64,000 bases of DNA, taken from contig JALJCQ010000030.1 in NCBI GenBank assembly GCA_023091665.1, positions 2,358,501 to 2,422,500 of the forward strand. The letters run 5' to 3'. Origin of the DNA: Pythium myriotylum (taxonomy: Eukaryota > Oomycota > Peronosporomycetes > Pythiales > Pythiaceae). Made by a program: the position numbers and the translations under genes. Shown here piece after piece: positions 53,930-64,000 of this stretch; positions within the stretch are counted from its first letter, which is position 1; each line of letters starts with the position of its first letter. The notes under the pieces are model-generated. The model did no database searches. It worked only from the letters and a program-made list of their open reading frames with translations, and was not told where the DNA came from.

Positions 53930-53974
53930 ACTGCTACCTATTTAATTTAATACATCTGCATCGGGCGGTGCCAG

Positions 53975-56900
53975 TCAATCGTCGGTGAGTGCGGCGAAGG
54001 TGTCGTGGAGAACGAATCGATGCGAAATCGCTGGGTAGTCCTCTTCGCACCACGCTAGGAATCTTGTCGCGTCGTGGTGACCCCAAGACAACTCTTCTCC
54101 ATCGCAAGTCCGGAGTCGAGAGTCGTCCAAGTCATGTCCAGCAAACAAGAGAAGCCGCCGCATGTGCTGCAGGCCAACATGCTGAACGCCGCCATATTCC
54201 GTCCATTGTAACAGTGCTCGAAACACCCTCTCGAGGCCTCGAGAAAACCGGGGGAGCAACGCAGATGCAATTTCGGGATGGATGTTGCGGGGATACAGCG
54301 GGGCAGCACACCACGTGAACAGCATCTGGGTTGCGTCAGCGCTCGTTGTGTCCTTTGCTGTCGTGAAGAGTGAGAAGAGCAGCTCTTTCCAGGCAGAGTC
54401 TTCGGAGGTTTGTCCTTCGAACCACAGTCGTACGCGAGCCGCGTAGTCTTGCTTGGATATCATCAGTGGCTGCTCGGAGTCACCGCGACACACTTGAAGC
54501 TTGTGCCGTAGCTGATCACAGATCGCTGCGATATCTTGGGTGGTTGGGAGGCCGACTGCTTGAGAGCAAATCATAGCAAATACCACGTGGCGCCACGACA
54601 TGGGGATATGCTGATCTCCTGCCCACATTATTGCGATGCGTGCTACACCGCTCATATCGTGCCATGGTTCTGGGAACTCGTGTTGCCGCGCAACCTCAAT
54701 TACAGTGGCGACGAAATCATCACTTGCTGTTGAGAATAGACTCTGCCCGCTGCTATGGGAATCCTTCAGCTTGAATGCCTCAATCAAAGCGTTGTATTGG
54801 GAGGGCGACAGAAACGCAACACGTTGGTGTCGCGTCGGCAACTCGGGCAGACGAACCTGAATCGGCGGGAGCTTCGGCCAAGACGCCAGCTGTCCTTCTG
54901 CTAGACGGCGAACACCTCTGCTTATAGCAAGACTACTCAGTCGAATCTCACGCGACAGGTAACGTCGCATATCTTCGAGGCTGCTGCGTTGTGACGACCT
55001 CACAGTGGCTACGAAGCAAATCGTCCAGCGGAGAACTGCTTGAATACCCCGCATCGCACACGACACAAGCGTGCGCGCCACGCTATCCAAGTGCAGTTGA
55101 GAAGATAACTCTTCACTCATAGTGTCGACAGTGACATCTTGAGAAACGACCGCGATTTGTTGGACGAGTCTTTCAATCTCCGGGCGTACCACAAGATTAA
55201 TTCCCAAAGAGGTGCACGCCAATTCTAGAGCAGTCACAGACTCGCCAATTTTCTCGATTGCTGATGGCGATACCGACACGGGTAGTGCTTTGTGAGTGGT
55301 ATCTCGACGAAGGAACGAAAAATGCACGTAAAACTCTTCCTCTAGAATGCCAATAGTGTCGACTACGTATTCCTTCAACTCCAGGCAAACCAGTGGAACT
55401 GTGTCGAGCCAGGACGAGATATGCGGCAACGAGGACTGCTCTAGATCAGGTAGTGCCATGGTAATGAAGCGGTTCGCTTGAACGCGTTGGCACTCGATCA
55501 CATCACCCAGCTCGACTTCTGTTACAGTCAGCACCTTATCAGTGTAAAAGCGTTGCATCTTCAAATCGTCGGCGGCCTGGTCAAGTATCGCTGCACACAG
55601 CGGACTGGAGCGTTCAAGAATCGCATCAAGTGCTAGATATGATCCCATCATCGACTGGGAGATCTCTACCATCGATCGGCGTGCTCGTCCAAACAGCTCT
55701 CGCACGTTTGATGTTTGCGTTGCTTCAACTCGACCAATCCGCATCAGGAGATCAAAGAGCACCTTCTCACTCAGCTGAAGTTGGTTTGATGCGGCCATCC
55801 AGGCGATACGATCCTGGATAGGCATCGCAGAGCGTCTTACCTCTCGTGCGTAATTGATTTCTTCGGGTACACTTACACTTGATGCGCATTCAAAGCTACC
55901 AACACGCGGACGGAACATGGGGCCACCGTATACATCGATTGCAAGATGGATCAACTCCTCCAAGACACGGGTGTTCATTTGCGTCTGGTCGATTCGAACA
56001 AGACGGGACGTTCGAGCCAGAACGTCCTCTAGCTTTCCGCGCTGTTGTCTTGCTTCCATCTCAGCTTCTGCTTTGATAAGGGCAGGGTCAACCAAAGACT
56101 GCCTCTTTGAACTATCAGAGACCACATTCTGGGTTTGCCGTCTTCGTTCACTAACGCTGCCAGTCACCTCAGCACTCGACGGTGCAGAGGAAAATGTTGT
56201 GGGTGTGCTTGCTGGTTGCTCCAACAATGAGATGACAATTGCGCACGATATAGACGAAGCATATTTGATATCAGCGTCACCAGATGAGGGAACTTCTAGA
56301 GCAGCTGCTCGCATTCCAAGTTCATCGGCATCCAACTTCTCGAGGTTGGCGTTCAAAGCGCCCTTCTCGAATAGTTTCCACTCATCGATACTCCTCGGGA
56401 AATTGTGAAGAAGAAACCCAGTGCCGCGTTGACATCTTGATTCTGTCGTGTTCTCAGCCGTTGCCTCGTGCTCGTTTCCTGATGATGCTTGCTCAGATGC
56501 TGTCAAAACGGCAAGTGCAATATCCACAGCGAGTGATTCAGGTATCGGGTTGTTTTTCTGCGTAAAGGCCAAGACTCGTGGCCCGAACGCGCCGAGGATA
56601 CGCTGTCAAAATAGTCGCCGATGCATTAGAATGATTTGCCTCCTAATCTGTAAAAACAGCGACGTACCGCTCGAAGAGGTTGAGGGGATAATAAATCAAC
56701 TTGTTTTCCTTGATCGTGAATGTTCTTCACGCACTCCTCGAGGATATCTTCGATATTCACGTATTCGAGCCCATGATCGGTTGCAATTCTCCGAGCACTG
56801 TTGTGGCCACGATCGTCAGAAGTGAACAGCGCGATCACTCTGGGGCTACATAAAGGGTCCCATTCTACCGCAAGTTGATCTTCTGAAGGTGTTGTTAGTG

Positions 56901-58671
56901 CACTTCGAATGAACGATTCCAAGTCAGCAGATAATTTCGGTAAAGAACATCTCAGGTCGTCTACGTCGGCAAACTTCTTCCACATGTCGGAAAATCCGAG
57001 GAAGGTTTCAGTGAATGCAGCATGTTCGTAGACACAGTCGTAAGAGTCTCTGACCACTGGAACACACCGTGCGAGTGAAGACGAGCACTCGTTTTGTTTC
57101 GCTATCTTTTCTTTGTCTTTGTTGTATCTGGAAGGACATGAATGGACTGATGCAATCGACATCTCGATCAAATCGTCAATAATTTCCATACAGTCGCTCT
57201 TTCGACGCGCAAGGACCTTCAGTCTCCTTTCACAACGAATATGCTCCAGTTCGTTGAGATCATTTTCACGCCTAGCTGCTCCTTGAATGCGGAGCCGGTC
57301 GTAGTTGGCTTCCAGGACGTCTCGGTTGGCGTCAATGAAGGCTTGAAGCAAGTTTGTTTGTTCAACACCACTACTTTCGATGACCGAATCTTCTCTATCT
57401 GGTATTGTTGTTGTCGGACCCACAGTAGGAATGCCTTGCCCATCCATATTTGTTTGCACGATTGTCTTCGTCGCATCCATCGCAGCTTTCATTCGCCTTA
57501 TTCGTCGATCCTTTTCAGTTGCCAACTGTGAAGTTCTACGAGCACGGAGCTCTTGCATCATCTTGACATTATTTGCAGGTTTGAAATCGAGATCCTTGAC
57601 TATCTGCTCCAAACGTCTAAAATGCACAAGAGGGCCTTCGTCTGCACATGGTATGGCACGAAGGTTGGACTCCATTCCACTGGCGCTGCTAGTGTTCAGC
57701 CCCAGATGAGCCACATTCTTCTCGAAGCTATATACACCATCCGTCATATCTGTTCGCAATTTAGCTAGCCTTGCTGCTTCCATACGCCTTCGTCGCTCTT
57801 CGAGTGTCAACTCCAAGCGAAGATCATCCCTCTCAGCTGCGAAGTGTAGCCGCTTAACACAAACGACCCAGTGAGATAGCTAGTTGAGTCTAGTTGGTCT
57901 AATCATTTTATACCTGGGTCGCTTGCCACTTTCGGAGATGTTCTAGATCCCATCTTCGCATAAACTCGCGCTTATCGCTCATGTGCTTTCTCTGCTTACC
58001 CATGCTATTTGCAATTTGATGCGCACCTATTCTCTTCTGTTTCTCACAATACTGCATTTGCCCATCAATCCGGTTATATGTCCGTCAGCCGAGAAACTTA
58101 GTGTACTTCACTGTACCTCTATCGCTTGATTTTCTGCTTGCCATTGGGCCTGCGGAAACTTCCGAAGATGAACAGCGATGTTGATGCCTTTGTGGAATAC
58201 TACTTCTGATGGTCGATACGCCTTCGCTGTATCCTTCACGAAGCGTTTTTCAATGTCTTCCATCAAATGGTCAGGGTTTTCGAGTGATCGTGATTCGTAT
58301 ACACGACTGGGGATGCTTTTCATCCGCTGTTGTTGAAGAGGAGTTTTTTTCCCTCGTGATTGAACATGATCTTTTATTCGTAGGAGAAGCTGCAGTATCG
58401 TGGATCGATTCTCCATAAGGATCTCACGTATCGTTTGGGTGGCCAGAGGGCCCATCCCTGCCGCTTTTAGTGCGTTGCTCAGATTCTCAAGGTTCAATAC
58501 GCGTGTCGCCAGATCCACGTCGTCAGAATATCGATCAAGGCGAGCTTCCAACCCGTGAATGTGGAGAACTTCGGCCAAAATGTACCCGTTACTCAAATCT
58601 CGCTCGAGAATGGTTACCTTGCGATGAAGACTGAGCTCATCGTTGAGCCAGTGCAACAACAGGCTGGTCAT
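53975..58671 (-). CDS. SPEF2: SPEF2/CPC1-like central-pair flagellar protein
   Basis: Four exons (58671-58117, 58051-57914, 57852-56668, 56602-53975) give 1,501 residues. The N-terminal calponin-homology-like domain is clear (LLLHWLNDELSLHRKVTILE, LSNGYILAEVLHIHGLE, LENLSNALKAAGM). Basic coiled coils follow (EKQKRIGAHQIANSMGKQRK, LELTLEERRRRMEAARLAKL). An adenylate-kinase-like fold spans about residues 560-680 (RVIALFTSDDRGHNSARRIA, ILGAFGPRVLAFTQKNNPIP, TGFLLHNFPRSIDEWKLFEK), and a long helical C-terminal half completes it. SPEF2/CPC1 sits in the C1b projection of the axonemal central pair. The nucleotide-binding P-loop is not recognisable here. Order, size and domain content match the family well. 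Confidence 0.85.
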
Positions 58672-58830
58672 AGTGCACAATGTAAACGATGTGAGGATCG
58701 GTTCCTTGCGTTTGGGTCCTTTGTGTTGGGCTTTTCTCGTCAGACGAATTTGACCGGAAATAGGTCTCAAGAATGGGACCTGATTTGGAACGGATACTCC
58801 AACTGCTGTACCCTGTCGAAACAAACTATA

Positions 58831-59469
58831 TTACTTCGTGTTGATGAGCCAGTTGATGCGATCCAGTTTCTCTCGTAAAGAGAGTGGAGCATGGCGAGTC
58901 CACGCAGTTAACTCGTCGAGCCGAGCCTCGAGCAGCTCTTCGTTCCATAACAGAGTGTCCAGCGAGAAGCTTCATCGCGTCGCTATTAGCGACGCATACA
59001 AAGGAGTAAGCGAGCGAAGTTCTTACCCTACGACTTCTTCGTCGCTGTCAGCATTCGGAGACTCAAATGCGTCGCCCTGGCTGTGTACTCCAAGACGTAG
59101 CGGCGCGTAACCTTTCACGGTGGACACAAACAAACATCAAAACTCTCATTCGGCGTTGCTGTAGACGTATCGAAACAGACCAGGAGGAGGCACCGGCGGC
59201 TTCTCGATGCTGGTGACCACGGCGACTTCGGCTCCAGGGTAACAGTGCGCCCACTTGTCGCTTATGTGAAATGCGAAGCCGGGGTCTGCTCTCTGCGCCG
59301 TCGGACACACACGCTCAGTTCCAGTTCTCACGCTGTGATTCTATTTCTTCAGGCCTCTCGCTCAAACTCTACAATCAGCGCTACCCACCATCTCCAAGTC
59401 AGCGACCTCGACGCCCTGTCGCTCGTCCGCCTGCACTCTCCGCTCGCTCGGCGCCGCGTCGTCCGCCAT
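58831..59469 (-). CDS. Small four-exon gene, unknown
   Basis: Exons 59469-59389, 59292-59181, 59111-59027 and 58979-corrected 58969-58831 join with matching phases (0, 1, 2) to 138 residues starting MADDAAPSERRVQADERQ. Exon 2 reads FAFHISDKWAHCYPGAEVAV. Exon 3 reads YAPLRLGVHSQGDAFESPNA followed by DSDEEVV. Exon 4 is a helix with evenly spaced leucines (LDTLLWNEELLEARLDELTA) and ends INWLINTK. No family is recognised. Three phase-compatible joins between coding-like pieces make the model plausible, though the exon 3 acceptor (GTGAAAG) is weak. If that intron is not removed the protein ends at 59146 after 75 residues. Confidence 0.5.
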
Positions 59470-59526
59470 TGCAGTGCAGCCTTCCCGCCACGGCCAGTTT
59501 GAAATTGGATCAGGAAGCGACGGCAA

Positions 59527-59546
59527 TACCGGTTTCGAAACCGGTA
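59527..59546. promoter_or_regulatory. Perfect 20-bp palindrome TACCGGTTTCGAAACCGGTA
   Basis: The sequence equals its own reverse complement over all 20 bases. It lies in the 86-bp gap between the DYRK stop codon (59556) and the start of the small gene at 59469, both on the minus strand. A homodimeric transcription factor site is the simplest reading; no factor is known to me for it. Confidence 0.6.
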
Positions 59547-59555
59547 ATCACGGGC

Positions 59556-62130
59556 CTAAGTTCGAGATCTTGAAAAGACACCACTCTGAAGCCATGGGTG
59601 ACGCAACGCCTCGGCAGCAGACGCTCGCTCGCTTGGGTGGATTTGTAGCAGCGAGCGAAGGAAATCGAGGAATTGCGTATCGGTAGTCTGTACAAGCGCA
59701 TCCAAAGTCGGCATGGGTGGATGCAGCGGCGAAAGGATGCCATTTCCGGTCTCGGGGTCCATCGAGAAAGCTGGATTCTCAGTGAACTGAACATCAAGAT
59801 CGCTGTTCTCCAAGAGTAGATCGCTGGGGATGGGGCCTGTCGTGAATAGGAAACATTTAGTCAAGGTCTCAAGCTTCCGGAGCGTGATGCTCATTGACGC
59901 ACCTATAGCGCCGATTATTCGTTCCAAAAGCGACTGTTCTGAGTCGTTCTTAAACAGCACCTCGCCCGTGAACAGTTCAGCCAGGACACAGCCGAGCGAC
60001 CAAACGTCAATTTTGTGGTCATAGCCGAGCCCTAGGATGACCTATGTGAGTTGAAATAATTGAGAAATCATCAAGAGCTTGCACCGAACTCGATCATGCT
60101 AGTGTCCTACCTCTGGTGCACGATACGACCGAGACTGCACATACGACGTGAGCTCATCGGTAACGAAGCATGCCGAGCCAAAGTCAATAACTTTGATGCG
60201 ACACTCGTCAAAGTTGCTGATAAGAATATTCTCAGGCTTGAGGTCGCAGTGGATGAGTCCAAGAGTGTGAAGGAAATCTAGGGCACCTAGTACTTCGATC
60301 GCAACTTTCTTCAACCGGGGCATCGTGAAGTAGTTTGTATGACCGCGCTCAAGAAGCAGCTTAGACAATTCGTATAGGTTGTCTCGTAGCAGCTGATTCA
60401 TCATTGACAGTTAATATCCAATGTGAACAATGAAGTTTAGCAATGCAACTTACCTCCGTCACGATTACCAAATGCTCGCGAAAGTAGAAGAAATCGAGGA
60501 GCCGAACGAGACGCTTCTCATCAACATCACAGTTGTCTGCAATGTATTGGAGAATGCGAACCTCATCGATGCCTTGATCGAAGTACTCCTTGCTGTTCTT
60601 GATAACTTTGAGGCACACGCTTTGGTTAACATGTGTATCCAGGCACTTGTAGGTACGGCTGAACACGGCTTCACCGATCTCCATCTGCACACGATATCGG
60701 TCTCCGACAAGACTTCCTATCCGCGGTCGCCAGTCTTCGTTTGCCTCAAAGCCCGTTCGCTCCTTTTCGCGGAACACGCGCAACTCTAGCACTTCGTACT
60801 CCTCGTCACCTTCATTCTCCGCACCTTCAACCCCTCCATCCTCTTCGATATCCTCGTTGGAGGGATCAAGACTGCCAACTTGGGCTTGATCCTCGTTTCC
60901 GACGTCGAGAAGAGAGTCATTGATGAGTTGATGCTCATAGCCCGGACGAGAGTGGACATGAGAGAGATCGCGCTCGACATCATCTTCCATTTCAAAAACC
61001 TTCTCAAGGTCTTGAGCCTCCTGATCCTCTTCTTCCAGAAACGTTTCATCTTCACCCATCGAGGCTACCATCTCTGTGTAAACTTCGTCCTGAACGGGAA
61101 CACCCACCTCCTCTTCTTCCTCTTCTTGAGTGAACGCGAATTGATGGGGTTGACGCGGCCACAGCGCAGCTGCAGGCTCTCCATCTTGAGAAAACGTACT
61201 TGGAGACGCACCAAAAATGGATGATTCCGGTGAATGGGATGCACGATTGGAGTTTTTGTCGACACCTTCCTGGCTACTCGTGATCCCGATAGGAGTCGAG
61301 ATATTCCTCTCGGCTGAAGCCAAGCTGGCCTCAGTCATCACAAGTTGGTTCACCGCCTCTGCGAGATCGTTTTCATACTCCGAGTCGTACTCACTGCTCA
61401 CGTCATCGCTTTCGCTTGGCTCTCTGTCGGAAAACTCAGAACTACGCTCCTCTCGAGCGCTGTCGACTCCGACTCCCCACATGGGTAGTGGAGCGACTTG
61501 GCCTTCTACAACGCCAGAGTCAAACGCTGCAGCTGTGTTGGTCCCGTTCTGAGGGGGAGGAGCTTCGAAGATGCGGTGCAGTAGTGCATGCTCGCCGCCC
61601 ATTTCTTGTTCCAACGCCGCACGAAGCCGCGTGTTCGTGTGGATCTTCTCCAGCGCCATCGGCACACTCGCGACGGACTCCAAAATCATCTCAATCAGCT
61701 CGGCGCGCTCGATTTCCTTCCGTCGGTCGTGATCGCTTGCTGTCGTCCGCTGCTTGGCGAGAGGGCTTGCATCTCCTATTCGGGTCTGTCCTAGGTACAC
61801 AGGGTCGGTGCGCCGTCGCCGGCCGTCGCGTGCAAGCGGACGCGAGCCAAACGGGCCATCAGGATACCAAGCAAGCGAGAGGTGCATGGCGTCGTAGGTC
61901 TCATGGGTCACCACGCCGAGCCCCGCGGTCGGCGTGCTTCCGTCTGACTGGGAACGGAAGTGGCCGACGCCTGGAAACGCCAGCGCGTCTCCGGAGGGCA
62001 GCGACGCCGAGAGCGCCGCCTCCGCGAGCGGAGCCAGCTCGTCCTCGCCGATGAGCGGCGCCGCAGAGCCTGCTCGCTCGCGCGAGTCGTGGGGCGCGGG
62101 CGCCTCGAAGGGCGCACCCATGAGCATCAT
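59556..62130 (-). CDS. DYRK-family protein kinase, plant type
   Basis: Four exons (62130-60454, 60392-60111, 60041-59903, 59836-59556) give 792 residues. The first 480 are disordered, rich in Ser, Glu and Asp. The DYRK-homology lead (EYEVLELRVFREKERTGFEA) precedes the catalytic domain: GDRYRVQMEIGEAVFSRTYK, lysine in VCLKVIKNSKEYFDQGIDEV, catalytic loop LIHCDLKPENILI, metal-binding VIDFGSACF and the activation-loop tyrosine in SYVQSRSYRAPEV. RIQVNPSE-like closure is LLQIHPSERASAAEALRHPW. Sequence and order follow the plant DYRKP subgroup. Members autophosphorylate that tyrosine and then act on Ser/Thr. The glycine-rich loop is degenerate (IGEAVFS), as in plant DYRKPs. Confidence 0.9.
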
Positions 62131-62235
62131 CGCCGCTCGCCCGGTGGTTTCGTTTTGGCTCCGTCCGGCAGTGACCTAGCCAGTCACACAAGCGGGGTTC
62201 GCCCAACGGTGGCGCCAATTTGGCTCCGAGTTCTC

Positions 62236-63096
62236 ATGCCCCAGTTGAAGCGCCTCTCCGCGACAGCGTCGGCGACTGCCGAGGCAAGCGCTGCGACCGC
62301 TGAGCAGCTCCTCGCCCAGCCACTCCATGAACTGACGCAGAGGGCGCTTCGCAAGCACGCAGCGGACGCCTGCGCCGCGCCAGGAGTGACGATGGAGGCC
62401 ATACTCGACGGCGATGGCGCCAACGGGAATCGCGACGAGACGTACGTGGGCTACTCGATGCCAACGGTAAAAGATCTCGATAGGAAACCGTTTTGATCCC
62501 CAGAAACTACGATATCTGCGCAAAGAAGATCGATTCGATGCAATTTGCAGTGGGTGGAGGTAATGGATCCGGATTTCAAGGCATGACCACTTATGCACGG
62601 TTGTCGGCAGGACTGTGTTCGCGCTGCGATTGGAGCCGCTGGCGGTGGCTTCAAGTCGCTCTTTATTGTATCGAGCGCGCTCGACGTGGTGAAGAGGCTC
62701 CGCTTGGTCCTCGAGGCCGACGGTGTCGACGTCGCGACGCGAGACGCAGTGCTCCGATGCATCGACGTGCGGCAAACGAGGGAGATCCACGTGCTTCTCT
62801 CCACCATCCAGGACACGGGGGCGTATCGACTGGTATACGTGGCTGCTCTGGCATGCTCCCGCGCTCGCCTCACCCCTTCCCTTCTGCAGGTCTTTCTCGG
62901 TCCGCTCAGCGTGTTCTTCTCTCCGTTTCTCACAGCCACCGGCCTGAGCACCACAGGTGCGTTTGCTCGTCTTAGCGGCTCGGTCGCGTCGGCTCATGCG
63001 TCGCTCCCACGCGCAGGCGACGGCCTCCTGCGCATGGTCCATCTCGCATGCAAGCGCTCCTCAACGTCCAAGATCACCATCATTCAGGCGCCGTAA
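62236..63096 (+). CDS. Unknown protein with a probable 9-nt microexon
   Basis: Exons 62236-62466, 62551-62559 and 62611-63096 give 241 residues. The 9-base middle exon (TGGGTGGAG, coding WVE) is flanked by TTTGCAG and GTAATG and keeps the frame; skipping it would also keep the frame. The N-terminal part is Ala-rich and helical (ATAEASAATAEQLLAQPLHE). The rest is mostly hydrophobic (CVRAAIGAAGGGFKSLFIVS, LLQVFLGPLSVFFSPFLTAT) and could include membrane-associated helices. I do not recognise a family. A 288-codon frame on the opposite strand crosses both exons and introns and looks like a GC shadow. Confidence 0.6.
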
Positions 63097-63316
63097 TCAC
63101 TTGCTGAGACATCAGGCGAGTGTTCGCTTAAGTCCGACTCCGTTACTGAGCTTCGTCTGACCTTCACTCTGGATTGGGAGGTCAGCCATTCTCCGAGAGC
63201 TTCGTTCAGGACGCCTGCCGAGAAGCTCCGCTCTCTCCGTCTCAGCTCTCTCCGCTGAATATAGCCTCCTCCTCCTCCTCCCGCCTCCCCCTTCGCCCCC
63301 CTCCTCTGCACGTGCC

Positions 63317-64000
63317 ATGGATCCGCTGCGTCGAGCCGACAGCGTCGACACGGTCATCAAGCCGGCGCCCCTGAGCGATCACGACGCCTACGACCTCTTC
63401 GGCACGGGCACCACGCACGTCGGAGCCTCAGTGGGTGAACCGCTCAAGCCCCATAAAGAAATTGACCCAGCACCGCTGCCTGCTGCACACGTTCCGCTGG
63501 AGGTCGAGTCGCCGACAGCATTCACGCTCTTCCCTTCGGCAGCGCCTGTGCCCCCAGAAGTGGTCAAGCCGTCCAATGGGAGCAATGGCGCAGAGACAGT
63601 AGAAGATGATTTCGTCTTGTTTCCGTCAGCGTCAGCCATACCGCCGTACTCATCTTCCAAGTCGTTGCCCGCAGATTCTTCAAGCGTACCGTCGTACTCG
63701 TTTTCCAAGTCGATGCCCCCGGAATCTTCAACCGTGTCCGATGAGGCCATTGCTCAAGTATTGTACGCAGAGTCAGAAGCATTGCCTCCACCAGCATCGT
63801 ACGCTAGTGACGAAGCATACGCCCAGGCGCTTGATCTCCGACTCAATGGTATGTCGTTGGCACCACCTCCTCCGCAATTCAAGAACTCCGGTAACGCTGT
63901 CGACATCATTGCGGCGCGCAGCACAGGTAACCAAATTTTCTCCACCTCCTGGCATGTGCGTCACCTCTACATTCTCCTTGTCGCTACTGTCGATTCACTC
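63317..64000 (+). CDS. Unknown protein, 3' part beyond the window
   Basis: AUG 63317 in a GCCATGG context starts 203 codons, ending at a donor after 63926 (ACAG/GTAACC); the rest lies past the window. The visible part is disordered and repetitive. AYDLFGTG, AFTLFPSA and DFVLFPSA form three spaced -x-L-F-P/G- motifs. Two Ser-rich copies of PPYSSSKSLPADSS / VPSYSFSKSMPPESS follow, and then DEAIAQVLYAES and DEAYAQALDLR, which look like a repeated short helix of ubiquitin-interacting or similar type. No domain is named. Function is unknown. Confidence 0.6.
   Translation, partial: MDPLRRADSVDTVIKPAPLSDHDAYDLFGTGTTHVGASVGEPLKPHKEIDPAPLPAAHVPLEVESPTAFTLFPSAAPVPPEVVKPSNGSNGAETVEDDFVLFPSASAIPPYSSSKSLPADSSSVPSYSFSKSMPPESSTVSDEAIAQVLYAESEALPPPASYASDEAYAQALDLRLNGMSLAPPPPQFKNSGNAVDIIAARSTGNQIFSTSWHVRHLYILLVATVDSL

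Noticed and set aside
62176..63042. A 288-codon open frame on the minus strand
   Set aside because: It runs across exons and introns of the plus-strand gene at 62236-63096 and shows no motif; the plus-strand model has proper splice sites and hydrophobic pattern.
1..64000. Transposons, viral insertions, tRNA or rRNA genes
   Set aside because: I looked for reverse transcriptase, integrase, transposase and capsid-type motifs, terminal repeats and cloverleaf-like sequences and found none that held up.

Overview
This window is nuclear DNA from a small-genome eukaryote, most probably an oomycete (stramenopile water mould). It holds about 35 protein genes in 64 kb, on both strands, often less than 200 bp apart, with introns of roughly 50-90 bp that keep standard GT-AG borders. 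Flagellar proteins (RSPH14, SPEF2/CPC1) show that the organism makes motile cells. A plant-type DYRK kinase, a p300/CBP-like acetyltransferase and large armadillo proteins fit a stramenopile. I saw no rRNA, tRNA, CRISPR array, transposon or viral insertion. The genus cannot be fixed from the sequence alone; the fairly intron-rich genes would fit a saprolegnialean or Pythium-like species.

Layout. 0.1-11.9 kb: a tRNA uracil-5-methyltransferase carrying an inserted propeller-like domain, a ubinuclein (HIRA histone chaperone) gene, two membrane proteins (one with a long DUF4097-like ectodomain), a C1GALT-like glycosyltransferase, a SET-domain methyltransferase and a MYND-finger protein. 12-20 kb (minus strand): an RPEL-repeat protein, NSF, a membrane-anchored M3 oligopeptidase and 6-phosphogluconolactonase. 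20-29.5 kb (plus strand): a C2/proline-rich protein, a 1,422-residue armadillo protein, RSPH14, ADF/cofilin and a NodB-type deacetylase. 29.5-37.3 kb (minus strand): a double-RGS plus DENN protein and a p300/CBP-like acetyltransferase. 37.6-47.4 kb: an unknown coiled-coil protein, a tiny four-exon gene, NOT3, two tandem serine racemase/threonine dehydratase paralogues, a membrane J-protein and a mitochondrial carrier. 47.5-64 kb: cytosolic isoleucyl-tRNA synthetase, several small unknown genes (one of 45 codons, one of four short exons), an RCHY1-type ubiquitin ligase, SPEF2, a DYRK kinase, a gene with a probable 9-nt microexon, and a gene cut by the window end.

No operon logic applies; neighbours mostly do unrelated housekeeping work. 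Recurring themes are chromatin (ubinuclein, SET, p300-like), the flagellar axoneme (RSPH14, SPEF2, perhaps the giant armadillo protein), actin (cofilin, RPEL protein) and membrane traffic or signalling (NSF, RGS-DENN, C2). The most unusual items are the RGS-RGS-DENN architecture, the RPEL array whose internal exons all have phase-1 borders, and the propeller-like insertion in the tRNA methyltransferase. Exon borders below were chosen by hand from GT/AG sites, reading frame and family similarity; no search or alignment program was run.
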